From Crocinitomix catalasitica ATCC 23190 (lineage in GTDB: Bacteria; Bacteroidota; Bacteroidia; Flavobacteriales_D; Crocinitomicaceae), in assembly GCF_000621625.1 (NCBI RefSeq), contig NZ_JHXV01000008.1:1-64000 (forward strand): a DNA stretch of 64,000 bases, read 5' to 3'. This document shows positions 63,665-64,000 of the stretch, in pieces. A model generated the notes under the pieces. It was not told the origin of the DNA and ran no database searches. It saw only the letters and a list, made by a program, of their open reading frames with translations. Both the position numbers and the translations under genes were made by a program. How positions within the stretch are numbered: the first letter of the stretch is position 1; each line of letters begins with the position of its first letter.

Positions 63665-64000
63665 ATGAGTTTAGAAGATAAATTAAAAGAACGTTCAGGA
63701 AATAGCTGTGAACTTTGCACAAGTGCAGAGAATTTAAAAGCATACGAAGTTCCACCTTTTGCGCAAGGAACAATAGATGATACGATAATTGTTTGTGAAA
63801 ATTGTCACGGACAAATTGAAGAAACAGAGCCAATGGATGTCAATCATTGGAGATGTTTAAATGATAGCATGTGGAGTGAAGTTGATGCTGTAAAAGTGAT
63901 GGCTTGGAGAATGTTGAATAGATTAACTGACGAAGGTTGGGCGAGAGATTTATTAGACATGATCTATTTGGAAGATGAAGCACTAAAATGGGCAGCTGCT
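63665..64000 (+). CDS. PhnA/YjdM-like zinc-ribbon protein (partial, runs off the window)
   Basis: At least 112 residues are present; the open frame continues past the end of the window. The N-terminus MSLEDKLKERSGNSCELCTS with a second CENC motif at about residues 41-44 makes the four-cysteine zinc ribbon of PhnA/YjdM proteins. The next part (DVNHWRCLNDSMWSEVDAVK) matches the start of the PhnA domain. The old link to phosphonate use is doubtful; the function is not established. Confidence 0.85.
   Translation, partial: MSLEDKLKERSGNSCELCTSAENLKAYEVPPFAQGTIDDTIIVCENCHGQIEETEPMDVNHWRCLNDSMWSEVDAVKVMAWRMLNRLTDEGWARDLLDMIYLEDEALKWAAA

Overview
The window comes from a Bacteroidota chromosome, most likely Flavobacteriales. 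The evidence is low GC, secreted proteins with type IX secretion (T9SS) C-terminal domains, SprB/CHU-type giant surface proteins, SpoIIE and SUMF1-type proteins usual in this group, and promoters with the Bacteroidota -7 box TAnnTTTG. A family such as Crocinitomicaceae is only a guess. No rRNA, tRNA, CRISPR array, prophage or classical insertion sequence is visible.

Layout. 1-10.3 kb: mixed housekeeping and surface genes (GIY-YIG nuclease, DUF6159-like membrane protein, sigma-like protein, thioredoxin, SDR, BNR/Asp-box T9SS protein, NRDE protein, TspO-like protein, secreted thioredoxin). Between them lies an interspersed repeat family whose flanks stay constant while the central hairpin is swapped, plus a decayed SRPBCC pseudogene. 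10.5-16.7 kb: a MarR-controlled RND efflux operon (marR, adaptor, pump, outer membrane channel) with a clear operator. 16.9-21.6 kb: a signalling operon of a sigma-54 enhancer-binding response regulator, an H-NOX (nitric oxide/heme) sensor and a hybrid histidine kinase with REC and Hpt domains. 21.7-36.9 kb: an exopolysaccharide (EPS) locus of Wzx/Wzy type in three transcription units (pseudo-regulator, REC, Wza, Wzc, Wzx, GT, Wzy; then a kinase/nucleotidyltransferase/TMPK-like fusion and two GTs; then a DUF1972 GT and a WecA-like initiating transferase). 37-47.7 kb: MORN/TonB protein, GNAT, SUMF1 protein, universal stress protein, GH-like lipoprotein, LamG T9SS protein, outer membrane protein, small lipoprotein, SpoIIE phosphatase. 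47.9-58.2 kb: three tandem paralogous surface proteins of about 1,130 residues. 58.3-61.2 kb: a zinc-uptake module (small Cys/His lipoprotein, ZnuD-like receptor, divergent Zur-like regulator) around a perfect palindromic operator. 61.4-64 kb: AbiEi-like antitoxin-type regulator, DUF1328 peptide, T9SS protein and the start of a PhnA-like gene.

The most interesting system is the link between the NO-sensor operon and the EPS locus. Each of the three EPS units is preceded by the same dyad, TCCCA-N3-TGGGA, and 60-90 bases further on by a -24/-12 (sigma-54) promoter-like element. No other gene in the window has this pair. The sigma-54 activator encoded just upstream is the natural candidate to bind the dyads, which gives a testable model: H-NOX, then hybrid kinase phosphorelay, then sigma-54 activator, then EPS production.
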